Shown here: one piece after another, positions 17,607 through 24,686 of the stretch
How the letters are laid out: every line of letters starts with the position of its first letter
Numbering within the stretch: the stretch's first letter is position 1
Source: Sphingomonas jatrophae
GTDB lineage: Bacteria > Pseudomonadota > Alphaproteobacteria > Sphingomonadales > Sphingomonadaceae
Length of the DNA stretch: 64,000 nucleotides
Reading direction: 5' to 3'
Assembly: GCF_900113315.1 (NCBI RefSeq)
Contig: NZ_FOZG01000003.1
Location: 496,001 to 560,000 of the forward strand
Program-made: the position numbers and the translations under genes
The notes under the pieces: generated by a model
What the model was told of the DNA's origin: nothing
The model's database searches: none
What the model saw: only the letters and a program-made list of their open reading frames with translations

Positions 17607-18869
17607 ATGGAAAGACGCGCATTGGTGAACGGCTGGATCGCGGCGGCGGCAATCGCTCTCGTTCCGCCCGGCGCCGCTGGTGCCGCTCCGCAGCCGACCG
17701 CCGAAGCTGTCTTGCCAGCTCCCGCCGTGCTGCCCGCGCCGGCGCCCGCACCCGCGGGCCTCGCGCGCGACGCCCGCGAATATGCGCGGCAGATCGGCGT
17801 GTCGCAGGAGGAAGCCGTCCGGCGCCTGCAGGCGCTGGAGGAGACCGTTGCGGCGACCGACCGTATCGCCGCCACCTATCGCGATCGCCTTGCCGGGCTG
17901 TGGATCGAGCATGTTCCCGCCTTCCGCATCGTCGTGCTGCTGACCGGCGATGCGCCGGTGGCGACGGAGGCGCTGGTCACGCGCGATATTGTCGTGCCGG
18001 TGGTCTACCAGACGGGCGGGGCGGCGACGCGCGAACAGCTGGTCGCCGCGATCAGCGCGCGGCAAGGCGAGATCCGCGCCGCGCTCCCTTCGGTGCGGGG
18101 CATCGGCGCCGATCCCAAATCGGGGCAGCTTGCCCTGATGGTGCGGGCGGAAGATGCGGCGTTCACGGATCTGGAGGCGCTGTCGGCCGAGGCGACGGCG
18201 ATTGCCGGCGTGCCCGCGCGGGTGCGCGTGCTGACGCGGACGGACGGCAATTTCAGGCTGGACGGCGGTTCGCGGGTGGAGGGCACGGCCGATGGGCCGG
18301 CGGGCGCCCCGCGCACCTTCGTCTGCACGGCGGCCTTTGCCGTCAGCGACGGCGTGCGCAGCGGCCTGACCACCGCGGCGCATTGCCCCGACACACTGAG
18401 CCATGTCGGCCCGGACGGCGTGCGCACGCCCCTGCGCTTTGTCGGGCAATGGGGTGCCGGCTATCAGGACGTGCAGGTCAACGTCGCGGATCTGCCCTTC
18501 GACCCTGCATTCCGCGCCGATCCGGACGGCCCGCCACGACCGCTGACCGGCTGGCGCAACCGCGCCAGCACGCGGGTCGGCGACTTCGTCTGCCACCGGG
18601 GCGAGCGCACCGGCTATAGCTGCGCGCAGGTCGAGCTGGTCGATTTTGCGCCACCTGCCCCGCTCTGTGCCGGCGAATGCAATCCGGTGTGGGTCGCGGT
18701 GGCAGGGCCGTCCTGCCGCTATGGCGACAGCGGCGGGCCGGTCTTCCTTGGCGGCACTGCGTTCGGCATCCTCAAGGGCGGCAGCTACGAGGCGTCGGGC
18801 ACGTGCAGTTTCTATTACTACATGTCGGTCGATTACCTGCCCCAGGGCTGGTCGCTGATCCGCGGCTGA
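17607..18869 (+). CDS. Secreted chymotrypsin-fold serine protease with N-terminal prodomain
   Basis: A 420-residue exported protein: signal peptide (1-26), Ala/Pro-rich linker (27-50), a helical prodomain-like region (50-220), and a protease domain with catalytic His259 in TTAAHC, probable Asp288 in YQDVQV and Ser375 in GDSGGPVF. The layout resembles streptogrisin/alpha-lytic proteases, whose prodomain assists folding. Several cysteines in the protease domain could form disulfides. ATG 17607 follows GGAG at proper spacing. It diverges from the PAS-GGDEF-EAL gene across a 65-bp gap. The substrate is unknown. Confidence 0.87.
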   Translation: MERRALVNGWIAAAAIALVPPGAAGAAPQPTAEAVLPAPAVLPAPAPAPAGLARDAREYARQIGVSQEEAVRRLQALEETVAATDRIAATYRDRLAGLWIEHVPAFRIVVLLTGDAPVATEALVTRDIVVPVVYQTGGAATREQLVAAISARQGEIRAALPSVRGIGADPKSGQLALMVRAEDAAFTDLEALSAEATAIAGVPARVRVLTRTDGNFRLDGGSRVEGTADGPAGAPRTFVCTAAFAVSDGVRSGLTTAAHCPDTLSHVGPDGVRTPLRFVGQWGAGYQDVQVNVADLPFDPAFRADPDGPPRPLTGWRNRASTRVGDFVCHRGERTGYSCAQVELVDFAPPAPLCAGECNPVWVAVAGPSCRYGDSGGPVFLGGTAFGILKGGSYEASGTCSFYYYMSVDYLPQGWSLIRG

Positions 18870-18888
18870 GCGGGAGCCTTGTCGCACG

Positions 18889-19248
18889 GTGATGCAGGCC
18901 GAGTGGATCGCCAGAGCCGCCGCGGCCGCCCGCACGCTGAGCGCGACCAGCGCGGGCCAGCGGGGCGCGGGCCATTCCGTCTACGTCATCCTGCTGCACA
19001 ACCCCGCGCGGCGGGATGCGTGGGGCCTGTATGTCGGCCAGACGGCGCGCGATCCCGACTGGCGGTTCGACCAGCACAAGGCGGGCTACAAGGCGAGCGG
19101 TGCGGTGAAACGGTTCGGCATCCGGCTGCTGCCGGCGCTCACCGAGCATCTCAATCCGATGCGGCGCTGGGAGGCGATCGAGCTGGAGGCGGCGCTGGCG
19201 GAGGCGTTGCGCGGCGCCGGGATCTCGTGGGTGGAAGGCGGCCACTGA
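18889..19248 (+). CDS. Small GIY-YIG-like nuclease-fold protein
   Basis: A 119-residue protein with VYVILL and GLYVGQTARDPDWRFDQH, which matches the beta-strand pair and first helix of the GIY-YIG fold (Tyr, Tyr and Arg in expected places), and a later EAIELEAAL helix that could supply the catalytic Glu. No DNA-binding appendage is present. GTG 18889 or ATG 18892 can be the start; GGGAG lies upstream. It follows the serine protease by 19 bp and is probably co-transcribed. Whether it cuts DNA is unknown, since some stand-alone members are inactive. Confidence 0.7.
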   Translation: MMQAEWIARAAAAARTLSATSAGQRGAGHSVYVILLHNPARRDAWGLYVGQTARDPDWRFDQHKAGYKASGAVKRFGIRLLPALTEHLNPMRRWEAIELEAALAEALRGAGISWVEGGH

Positions 19249-19331
19249 CGCGCGGGCCCGACATCCGGGTAAGATACCGGAAAGGAATAGCGTCTATTTT
19301 ATCGGCCACCTACCGTCCCGATGAGGCCGCC

Positions 19332-19571
19332 ATGGACGTCACAGGTCGCGAGAGTGCCGCCGCGGGCGAGGGCGAGCGTCGCCTGCCGCCGAACCTGCAG
19401 GCGAGTGTCGATCGACATAGCCGTCATCTGGCGGAACTGGCCGCCAATTTGCGTGCCGCGGGCATCGGCGAGGATGTGATCGACGCCAGCGTGCGCGATC
19501 TCGTCGGCAGCTATCAGGCGGAGCTGACCGCAGCGATGCGGGTTGTCGTACAAGGGCAGGACCATGTCTGA
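19332..19571 (+). CDS. Hypothetical 79-aa protein preceding GAF-GGDEF gene
   Basis: A small soluble helical protein with no recognised domain. Residues 22-75 could form two amphipathic helices (SVDRHSRHLAELAANLR and VIDASVRDLVGSYQAEL). Its last eight bases overlap the start of the diguanylate cyclase gene, so it is probably translated from the same message and may regulate or stabilise that protein. The start ATG 19332 has only a weak upstream ribosome site. Confidence 0.6.
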   Translation: MDVTGRESAAAGEGERRLPPNLQASVDRHSRHLAELAANLRAAGIGEDVIDASVRDLVGSYQAELTAAMRVVVQGQDHV

Positions 19572-20568
19572 ACTCGTGATCGACGACGAAGACGCGCGTC
19601 TGGCGGCGCTCCGCCGTCTCGACGTGCTGGACACGCCGGCCGAGGAGCCGTTCGAGAAGATCGTCAACCTGGTGCAGACGGTGCTCGGCGTGCCGATGGC
19701 CACCGTCACGCTGGTCGATCAGGACCGGCAATGGTTCAAGGCGCATCGCGGCCTCGATGCACAGGAAACGCCGCGCTCAATCTCCTTCTGCACGCACGCC
19801 ATCCGCCAGCGCGAGCCGCTGGTGGTGCCCGACGCGCTGGCGGACGAGCGATTCGCCGCCAGCCCGCTGGTGACCGGCGAACCGTTCATCCGCAGCTATG
19901 CCGGCGTCCCGCTGCGCACGCCGGAAGGCTACAATGTCGGCGCGCTGTGCGCCCTCGACACCAAGCCGCGCCGCTTCTCCGCGGCCGAGTTGGCCATCAT
20001 GGGCAATCTGGCGAGCATCGTCTGCGATGAGCTGCAGCTCCGCCTGATCGCGCAGCGCGATCACCTGACGCATACGCTGACGCGGCGCGGCTTCGTCGAG
20101 CAGGCGGAGAAGGAGATCGCCAAGTGCCGCCGCTACGGCCGCCCGGCGAGCCTCGCGCTGCTCGACATCGATCACTTCAAGTCGATCAACGACACCTATG
20201 GCCATGGCGGCGGTGATGTCGTGCTGCGCCAGCTGGCCGAGATCTGTGCCGCCAACATGCGCCCGAGCGACGCCATGGGCCGGATCGGCGGCGAGGAGTT
20301 CGCGCTGCTCATGCCGGAAACGGGCGCGGCCGAAGCCCTCGCCGCGGCTGAGCGGTTCCGCGCGATCATCGAGGCGCATGAGTTCGAACTGGAAGGCGGC
20401 CGCCTACTTAAGGTGACGGCCAGCTTCGGCGTCGCCGCCTATACGCCCGATCTTGCCGACACGACTGCGTGGCTCGCGCAGACCGATCTGGCGCTGTACC
20501 GGGCCAAGCGCGAGGGCCGCAATCGCTGCCGTCTGGAGCCCGCGCCGGAAGAGCGGAGCGCGGCCTGA
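19564..20568 (+). CDS. GAF-GGDEF diguanylate cyclase
   Basis: A 334-residue cytosolic protein: a GAF domain (about 25-160) followed by a GGDEF domain with the active-site loop RIGGEEF (GGEEF 242-246) and a conserved I-site RPSD (233-236) five residues upstream. It should make cyclic-di-GMP and be product-inhibited. The GAF domain belongs to the group with LDTPAEEPFEKI and FCTHAI, often a small-molecule or redox sensor. ATG 19564 preceded by GGGCAGGACC is preferred over the earlier ATG at 19543. It lies near the BLUF/PAS-GGDEF-EAL pair, so synthesis and breakdown enzymes are close together. Confidence 0.93.
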   Translation: MSELVIDDEDARLAALRRLDVLDTPAEEPFEKIVNLVQTVLGVPMATVTLVDQDRQWFKAHRGLDAQETPRSISFCTHAIRQREPLVVPDALADERFAASPLVTGEPFIRSYAGVPLRTPEGYNVGALCALDTKPRRFSAAELAIMGNLASIVCDELQLRLIAQRDHLTHTLTRRGFVEQAEKEIAKCRRYGRPASLALLDIDHFKSINDTYGHGGGDVVLRQLAEICAANMRPSDAMGRIGGEEFALLMPETGAAEALAAAERFRAIIEAHEFELEGGRLLKVTASFGVAAYTPDLADTTAWLAQTDLALYRAKREGRNRCRLEPAPEERSAA

Positions 20569-20575
20569 GGCCCGT

Positions 20576-20776
20576 TCAGCTCGTCGGCGTGCCGCCGACC
20601 AGCCGCGCTTCCTTGATCAGCTTGCGCAGGGCAACCACGACCGACCCGCTGATATGCGCATCGACCGCGTCATAGCCTTCCGACTTCAGCTTGCGACGGA
20701 GGAGATCCATGTCGGCATAATCGCCGGCGCGGGCCAGCGAATAAGCGCGCTCGAGCAGGGTTGGCTTGGACGTCAT
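20576..20776 (-). CDS. Small hypothetical protein (66 aa)
   Basis: A short basic helical protein containing TLLERAYSLARAGDYADMD and LRRKLKSEGYDAVDAH, a pattern I recall from small conserved sphingomonad proteins of unknown function. It ends 7 bp from the stop of the convergent diguanylate cyclase. A perfect palindrome (20790-20801) lies just upstream of its start. Confidence 0.65.
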   Translation of the reverse strand: MTSKPTLLERAYSLARAGDYADMDLLRRKLKSEGYDAVDAHISGSVVVALRKLIKEARLVGGTPTS

Positions 20777-20789
20777 GCCGTATCGTAGC

Positions 20790-20801
20790 CGACACGTGTC
20801 G
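20790..20801. promoter_or_regulatory. 12-bp perfect palindrome upstream of the 66-aa gene
   Basis: CGACACGTGTCG is a perfect dyad, ending 13 bp before the start of the small minus-strand gene and 60 bp before the divergent metallophosphoesterase. The position fits an operator for either gene, but no regulator is identified. Confidence 0.3.
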
Positions 20802-20861
20802 CCCTTTCCAGTGATTGCCCAACCGATGTGAACCAGCGTGGCGGTGCGTCGTTCAGCCGCG

Positions 20862-21710
20862 ATGGCCCGTATCGCACACCTGTCCGACATTCATTTCGGC
20901 GCACATGATCCCAAGATCGTCTCCGCTACCGAAGCCTGGCTGCAACAGCACCAGCCCGACCTGATCATCATCAGCGGGGATTTCACCCAGCGCGCGCGCG
21001 AGGCGCAATTCCGCGAAGCATCCGCCTATCTCAACCGGTTGCGTGCGGCCGGGTTCAGGACGCTGGTGGTGCCGGGCAATCACGACGTGCCGCTCTACGA
21101 TGTCGTCCGCCGCTTCGCCGCGCCGCTCGATCGCTACAAGCGCTACATCGACAACGATCTGTGCCCCTGGTTCGAGAATGACGAGGTGGCGGTGCTGGGC
21201 ATCAACACCGCGCGCTCGCTGACGATCAAGGACGGGCGGATCAATCACGAGCAGATCGAGATCCTTCAGGAGCGGTTCGCCGTGGTCGCACCGAACAAGA
21301 CGCGCATCCTCGTCACGCACCATCCGCTCTATGCCATGCCGATCGGCGAGGGCGGCGAGCTGAGCGAGGCGGTGGGGCGCCACCGCGATGCGGTGAAGGC
21401 GGTGTGCAAGGCGGGTGTCCACCTCGCGCTCGCCGGGCATTTCCACCGCACCTATGCGGAATCCGCGCGCAAGATGGTGGAGCATGCCGGCTCAACCTTG
21501 GTCATGCAGGCGGGCACGACGTCGACGCGGCTGCGCAACAGCGAGCCGCAGAGCTTCAACTGGATCCACGCCGCACGGAACGACGAGATCGAGCTGCAGG
21601 TGGTGGTGTGGGATGGCGCGAGCTTTCGCCGCGGCAATCACGAACGCTTCAGCTTCAAGGGCGACGGCTGGACGGCGCAGGAAATCGAGGGCGAAATCGC
21701 CTATGCGTGA
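20862..21710 (+). CDS. Calcineurin-like metallophosphoesterase
   Basis: A 282-residue cytosolic phosphoesterase with the full metal-binding set: SDIHFG, GDFTQ, GNHD, THHPL and GHFH. The arrangement resembles class III cyclic nucleotide phosphodiesterases (CpdA/Icc), but the substrate cannot be fixed from motifs. ATG 20862 is chosen because the conserved beta-strand MARIAHLSDIHF begins there; GTG 20838 is an upstream alternative. Neither start has a clear Shine-Dalgarno sequence. Confidence 0.88.
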   Translation: MARIAHLSDIHFGAHDPKIVSATEAWLQQHQPDLIIISGDFTQRAREAQFREASAYLNRLRAAGFRTLVVPGNHDVPLYDVVRRFAAPLDRYKRYIDNDLCPWFENDEVAVLGINTARSLTIKDGRINHEQIEILQERFAVVAPNKTRILVTHHPLYAMPIGEGGELSEAVGRHRDAVKAVCKAGVHLALAGHFHRTYAESARKMVEHAGSTLVMQAGTTSTRLRNSEPQSFNWIHAARNDEIELQVVVWDGASFRRGNHERFSFKGDGWTAQEIEGEIAYA

Positions 21711-21749
21711 GAAGGTGCCGTCCGCCCGGACGGCACCTCCGATATCAGC

Positions 21750-22067
21750 TCAGCCGCAGACCTGGATGCGCTGGCCGTTGCGCCACTCGGGCCGGCAGCG
21801 GCGCTGATTGGCCCAGCGCCGGTTGCTGCGATACTCGCTGGCGCGGCGTCCGCGACGGTCGTCCCGGTGCCAGCGACGGCGATCGTCGCGGCCATAGCGG
21901 CGGCGGTCATCGCGATCGTAGCGACGATGATCACGCCGGTCGTAGCGATCGCTGTCGCGCCGCTGCTCCCAGCGGTCGCCGCGGCCGGGCTGCGCATCCG
22001 CCGGAACGGACGCGCCGAATCCGGCAAGGACAATGCCGACGGCGGCGAACAGGGTGGTGAACTTCAT
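21750..22067 (-). CDS. Secreted Arg/Asp-rich protein (105 aa)
   Basis: A signal peptide ending near ADA is followed by a highly charged region in which DRR, DRRRY and RDD recur several times (about residues 30-80), then a C-terminal part with two cysteines that could pair. It is periplasmic or surface-associated, low in complexity and of unknown function; similar charged proteins occur in other sphingomonads. An EcfG-type promoter motif lies upstream, suggesting expression under general stress. Confidence 0.78.
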   Translation of the reverse strand: MKFTTLFAAVGIVLAGFGASVPADAQPGRGDRWEQRRDSDRYDRRDHRRYDRDDRRRYGRDDRRRWHRDDRRGRRASEYRSNRRWANQRRCRPEWRNGQRIQVCG

Positions 22068-22105
22068 GCCGATCTCCCGGCCCGGTCAGCGGGCTCGGCA
22101 AAGCA

Positions 22106-22131
22106 GACGATTCAGGGGGCTGGCCCGTTCC
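22106..22131 (-). promoter_or_regulatory. EcfG-like promoter for the Arg/Asp-rich protein
   Basis: On the minus strand GGAAC, a 17-base spacer and CGTC lie about 40 bases before the start at 22067. This differs in one base from the alphaproteobacterial general-stress consensus GGAAC-N16/17-CGTT. Confidence 0.45.
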
Positions 22132-22189
22132 AAGCGCGGCGGCTAGACCCCGGTCAGGGCCGCCCGCCGCGGGCGCAGGAGGAAAGCGA

Positions 22190-22531
22190 ATGTCGCACGG
22201 CAGCAACATCGTCCACTGCGACGGGCCCGACTGCCCCCACGCCTTCGACGTGATGCCCATCCAGCCGCGCAACGGCAGCCTCGACGCGCTCTGCCCCAAA
22301 TGTCACGGTCACGGCGGCTGGAACAAGGAGATCGACCTCGTCAGCTTCCGCTGCAAGCGCGCGATCTGCGACCGCTGTCTGGGCGCGGGCTGGGTAGAGA
22401 CCGGCAGCGACCCTGTCGGCCTGCCCGACATCGAGGCCGGGCCTGACGGCGCGCCGCGCTGGACGACGCGCTATCTGGCTCCGGAGGAAGAGGCCGAGCA
22501 GGATACGGACGGGCCGCTCGCGCAGCCCTGA
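22190..22531 (+). CDS. Small zinc-finger-like protein with two CxxC motifs
   Basis: A 113-residue soluble protein. CPKCHGHGGW and CDRCLGAGW are CxxCxGxG units like the DnaJ central zinc finger, and an N-terminal CDGPDC adds another cysteine pair, so it should bind zinc. There is no J-domain. A strong ribosome site (AGGAGGAAAG) precedes ATG 22190. It is divergent from the Arg/Asp-rich gene and converges with the M20 peptidase with a 6-bp gap. The function is unknown; a chaperone-like or redox role is possible. Confidence 0.78.
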   Translation: MSHGSNIVHCDGPDCPHAFDVMPIQPRNGSLDALCPKCHGHGGWNKEIDLVSFRCKRAICDRCLGAGWVETGSDPVGLPDIEAGPDGAPRWTTRYLAPEEEAEQDTDGPLAQP

Positions 22532-22537
22532 ACCCGC

Positions 22538-24061
22538 CTACCAGTCGAGATCGGCGACCAGCCCGGCATAGACCTCGATGCCGTCCCACAGATTACCGAT
22601 CCGCAGATTCTCGTTCCGGGCATGCTGGTTGTCGTCGTAATTGGCGATGCTGACGGTGACCATCGGCGCCTTCAGCTGGTTGACGATCTCGGCGAAGCCC
22701 GAGCTGCCGCCGACGATCGGCAGCTGGATCACGTCATAACCGACGGTGCGGCCGATCGACTTGGCAACCGCCTGCGCCGCCGGCGTCTCGAGCGGCGTCT
22801 TGGTCGCGATCGAGCTGCCTTCGTCCCAGGCCAGCCGCACGATCTTGGGATGAGCCAGCCTGGTTGCCGCATCGGGCGTGTCGCGGACGATGAACCAGCC
22901 CTTGGACGTCAAGTAAGCCTCGGTCACCTTGCGGATGCGCGCGGGCGTCTGGCCGGGGGCGAGGCGGAAGTCGAACGAGGCGGAGGCTTCGGTGGCGATC
23001 GCGTTGGCAGCGTTGGGGCCGTCATCGCCGGCATGGATGGCGCGGACGTTCAGCGTCGGCGAGAGATAGCCGTCCGCCAGCCGCTTGGGGCCGATGGTGC
23101 GGCCGAGGCCGAGGGCCTTTTTCAGATCCTCCTCGACCGGCGGCATCGCCGCGAGACCGGCCTTGTCCGCCGCGGTCGCCGGGGTCACCTCGTCGGCGAT
23201 GCCGGGGATCAGGATGCGGCCATCCTCGGTGCGCAGGCTCATCACCAGGTCGGCGATCATCACCGAGGGGCTCGGCACCCAGCTGCCATAATGACCGTCA
23301 TGCAGCGGCTTGTTCGGGCCGTAGACCATCGCGGTGAAGCCGGCGATGCCGCGATTGCCGCCGCTGATCAGCTGCTTGCCCGACTGGTGCATCGGCCCGT
23401 CGCCGAAGATCAGCAGATCGCCGCGCACCAGCTCCAGGTTCTGCGCGATGATGCGGCCGAAATTGGGGGAGCCCTGCTCCTCCTCACCTTCGTAGAGCAG
23501 CTTGATGTTGACGCTGGGCTTGATGCCGCGCGCCTTCAGCGCGTCGAGCGCGCTGATCATCGCCTGGATCGGTGCCTTGTCGTCACCGGCGGAGCGGGCA
23601 TAGATCCGCCAGTCAGGGTTGATCGGCCCCTGCGCGGGCACGGTCACTTCCTTGTCTTCGGGGGGAGCGGTGCGCAGCGTCGGCTGGAACGGCGGATTGA
23701 GCCAGCCTTTCTGCGCCACCGGCTGGCCGTCATAATGGGCATAGAACACCACGGTGCGCTTGGCGCCGGGGGTGCGAAGCTCGGCGAAGACGGACGGTGG
23801 CGTGCCGGGCGATGCCCGCAGCAGCCGCGTCTTGAAGCCACGCGTCTCGAGCAGGCCGGAGATGTAGGCGGCGTTCCGCTCGACATCGGGCAGGTTGGTG
23901 GCGACGTTGGGCATCGCCAGCAGCTTGCTGAAATCCGCCAGGATCTCCCGCTCATGCGCCTGCCGCCAGGTCCGCACCTCCGCGCTCGGCGATGCGGCGG
24001 ACGCGCTGCCCGCCATCGCGCAGCAGGCCGCCGCCATCATGATCGCCTTGAACCGCCGCAT
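22538..24061 (-). CDS. Secreted M20-family metallopeptidase
   Basis: A 507-residue exported dipeptidase/carboxypeptidase-type enzyme. Signal peptide (1-22, ending SASA), then the di-zinc ligands in order: YAHYDGQ, SAGDDKAP, the Glu pair in LYEGEEEQG, FGDGP and a late NQHARNENLR. These support M20 (ArgE/DapE/CPG2-like) with a dimerisation domain inserted in the middle. ATG 24061 is taken as the start because it opens the signal peptide; the frame continues upstream without a likely signal. It probably degrades peptides in the periplasm. Confidence 0.88.
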   Translation of the reverse strand: MRRFKAIMMAAACCAMAGSASAASPSAEVRTWRQAHEREILADFSKLLAMPNVATNLPDVERNAAYISGLLETRGFKTRLLRASPGTPPSVFAELRTPGAKRTVVFYAHYDGQPVAQKGWLNPPFQPTLRTAPPEDKEVTVPAQGPINPDWRIYARSAGDDKAPIQAMISALDALKARGIKPSVNIKLLYEGEEEQGSPNFGRIIAQNLELVRGDLLIFGDGPMHQSGKQLISGGNRGIAGFTAMVYGPNKPLHDGHYGSWVPSPSVMIADLVMSLRTEDGRILIPGIADEVTPATAADKAGLAAMPPVEEDLKKALGLGRTIGPKRLADGYLSPTLNVRAIHAGDDGPNAANAIATEASASFDFRLAPGQTPARIRKVTEAYLTSKGWFIVRDTPDAATRLAHPKIVRLAWDEGSSIATKTPLETPAAQAVAKSIGRTVGYDVIQLPIVGGSSGFAEIVNQLKAPMVTVSIANYDDNQHARNENLRIGNLWDGIEVYAGLVADLDW

Positions 24062-24207
24062 GTCTCGTCCCCCAGGAATATGGGCGGACTGTGCCCGGCC
24101 CGTCGCCTCAGAGCAACAGGAGCACGCACCTGACGGTTGCGCGTGACGCAATCACTTACATTCCATGTTGCACTTGCACACCGCCATGTTGCGGCGCACA
24201 AAGGGCG

Positions 24208-24268
24208 TGCCTTTCAGGCATCCTCTCCTAGACTTCAGGGCTGGCTCATCGAGCCGGCCCTTTTTTTT
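24208..24268 (+). ncRNA. Candidate trans-acting sRNA (3' part)
   Basis: Between two minus-strand genes, plus-strand sequence shows a small hairpin (TGCC-TTTCA-GGCA, 24209-24221), an unpaired pyrimidine-rich stretch with TCCTCTCCT, then a strong terminator ending in eight T. This order (5' hairpin, anti-Shine-Dalgarno-like loop, intrinsic terminator) is typical of Hfq-dependent sRNAs of alphaproteobacteria. The 5' end is not fixed; a direct repeat of CATGTTGC near 24165 and 24185 and TTGCAC elements lie upstream. No plus-strand protein gene ends here that would need the terminator. Confidence 0.5.
24238..24268 (+). terminator. Strong intrinsic terminator with eight-T tail
   Basis: GGGCTGGCTC and GAGCCGGCCC form a 10-bp stem with one G-U pair and a three-base loop, followed directly by TTTTTTTT. 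It is the only canonical intrinsic terminator I noticed in the window. Confidence 0.85.
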
Positions 24269-24287
24269 GGCCGTTCGATCCCGCCGA

Positions 24288-24467
24288 TCAGGCCCGCTGC
24301 GTGAACAAGGCAGGCTGTTCCTCATCAAGATCGGCGAGCAGCCGCGCCGGATCGGCAGCGCCATCGCCCTGCGGACACGGCTTGTAGGCATCGCGCAACG
24401 CGCGGCCGAGCCGGTAGACAGCGTCGGGCTGCTCCAGTTCCAGCATCTGCTCGGTGCAGCCGTCCAT
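24288..24467 (-). CDS. Small acidic protein (59 aa), unknown
   Basis: A short frame with a good ribosome site (GGAGTG seven bases before the ATG at 24467). The protein is acidic, with a helix-like segment YRLGRALRDAY and a later RLLADLDEE. These faintly resemble the LG..LR..Y and LL..LD ends of the anti-sigma factor NepR, but the central EPVP core of NepR is absent, so no function is assigned. It is divergent from kaiC across a 219-bp gap that otherwise holds nothing I recognise. Confidence 0.6.
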   Translation of the reverse strand: MDGCTEQMLELEQPDAVYRLGRALRDAYKPCPQGDGAADPARLLADLDEEQPALFTQRA

Positions 24468-24686
24468 CGGAAATCACTCCACGCGGGAAAACAGGAACAT
24501 AACGCACACGGCTTAGCCCAGTTTCTGCGGCACCGCTGTGACCCGCGCCACCAGGGCGCGGTCTGCGTCATACTGGAAGTCTGCCTGTTTGTGCGCCAGC
24601 GCGCATAACTTTCGCAACCAACATGGCGCATTGCCGCAGCCGGTCCGCTGCCATAATCGACGCGTTCAAACAGGCGGCGGGGCAAT

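Noticed and set aside
17193-18935. Minus-strand open frame (580 codons) across the protease and GGDEF-EAL gene ends
   Set aside because: It overlaps two well-supported genes on opposite strands and lacks any motif.
21810-21980. Short tandem-like repeats resembling a CRISPR or satellite array
   Set aside because: The units are irregular and in frame with the Arg/Asp-rich coding sequence; there are no spacers of constant length.
24288-24467. Naming the 59-aa protein NepR
   Set aside because: Only the flanking LR..Y and LL..LD pattern fits; the conserved EPVP core is absent and no phyR or ecfG gene is nearby.
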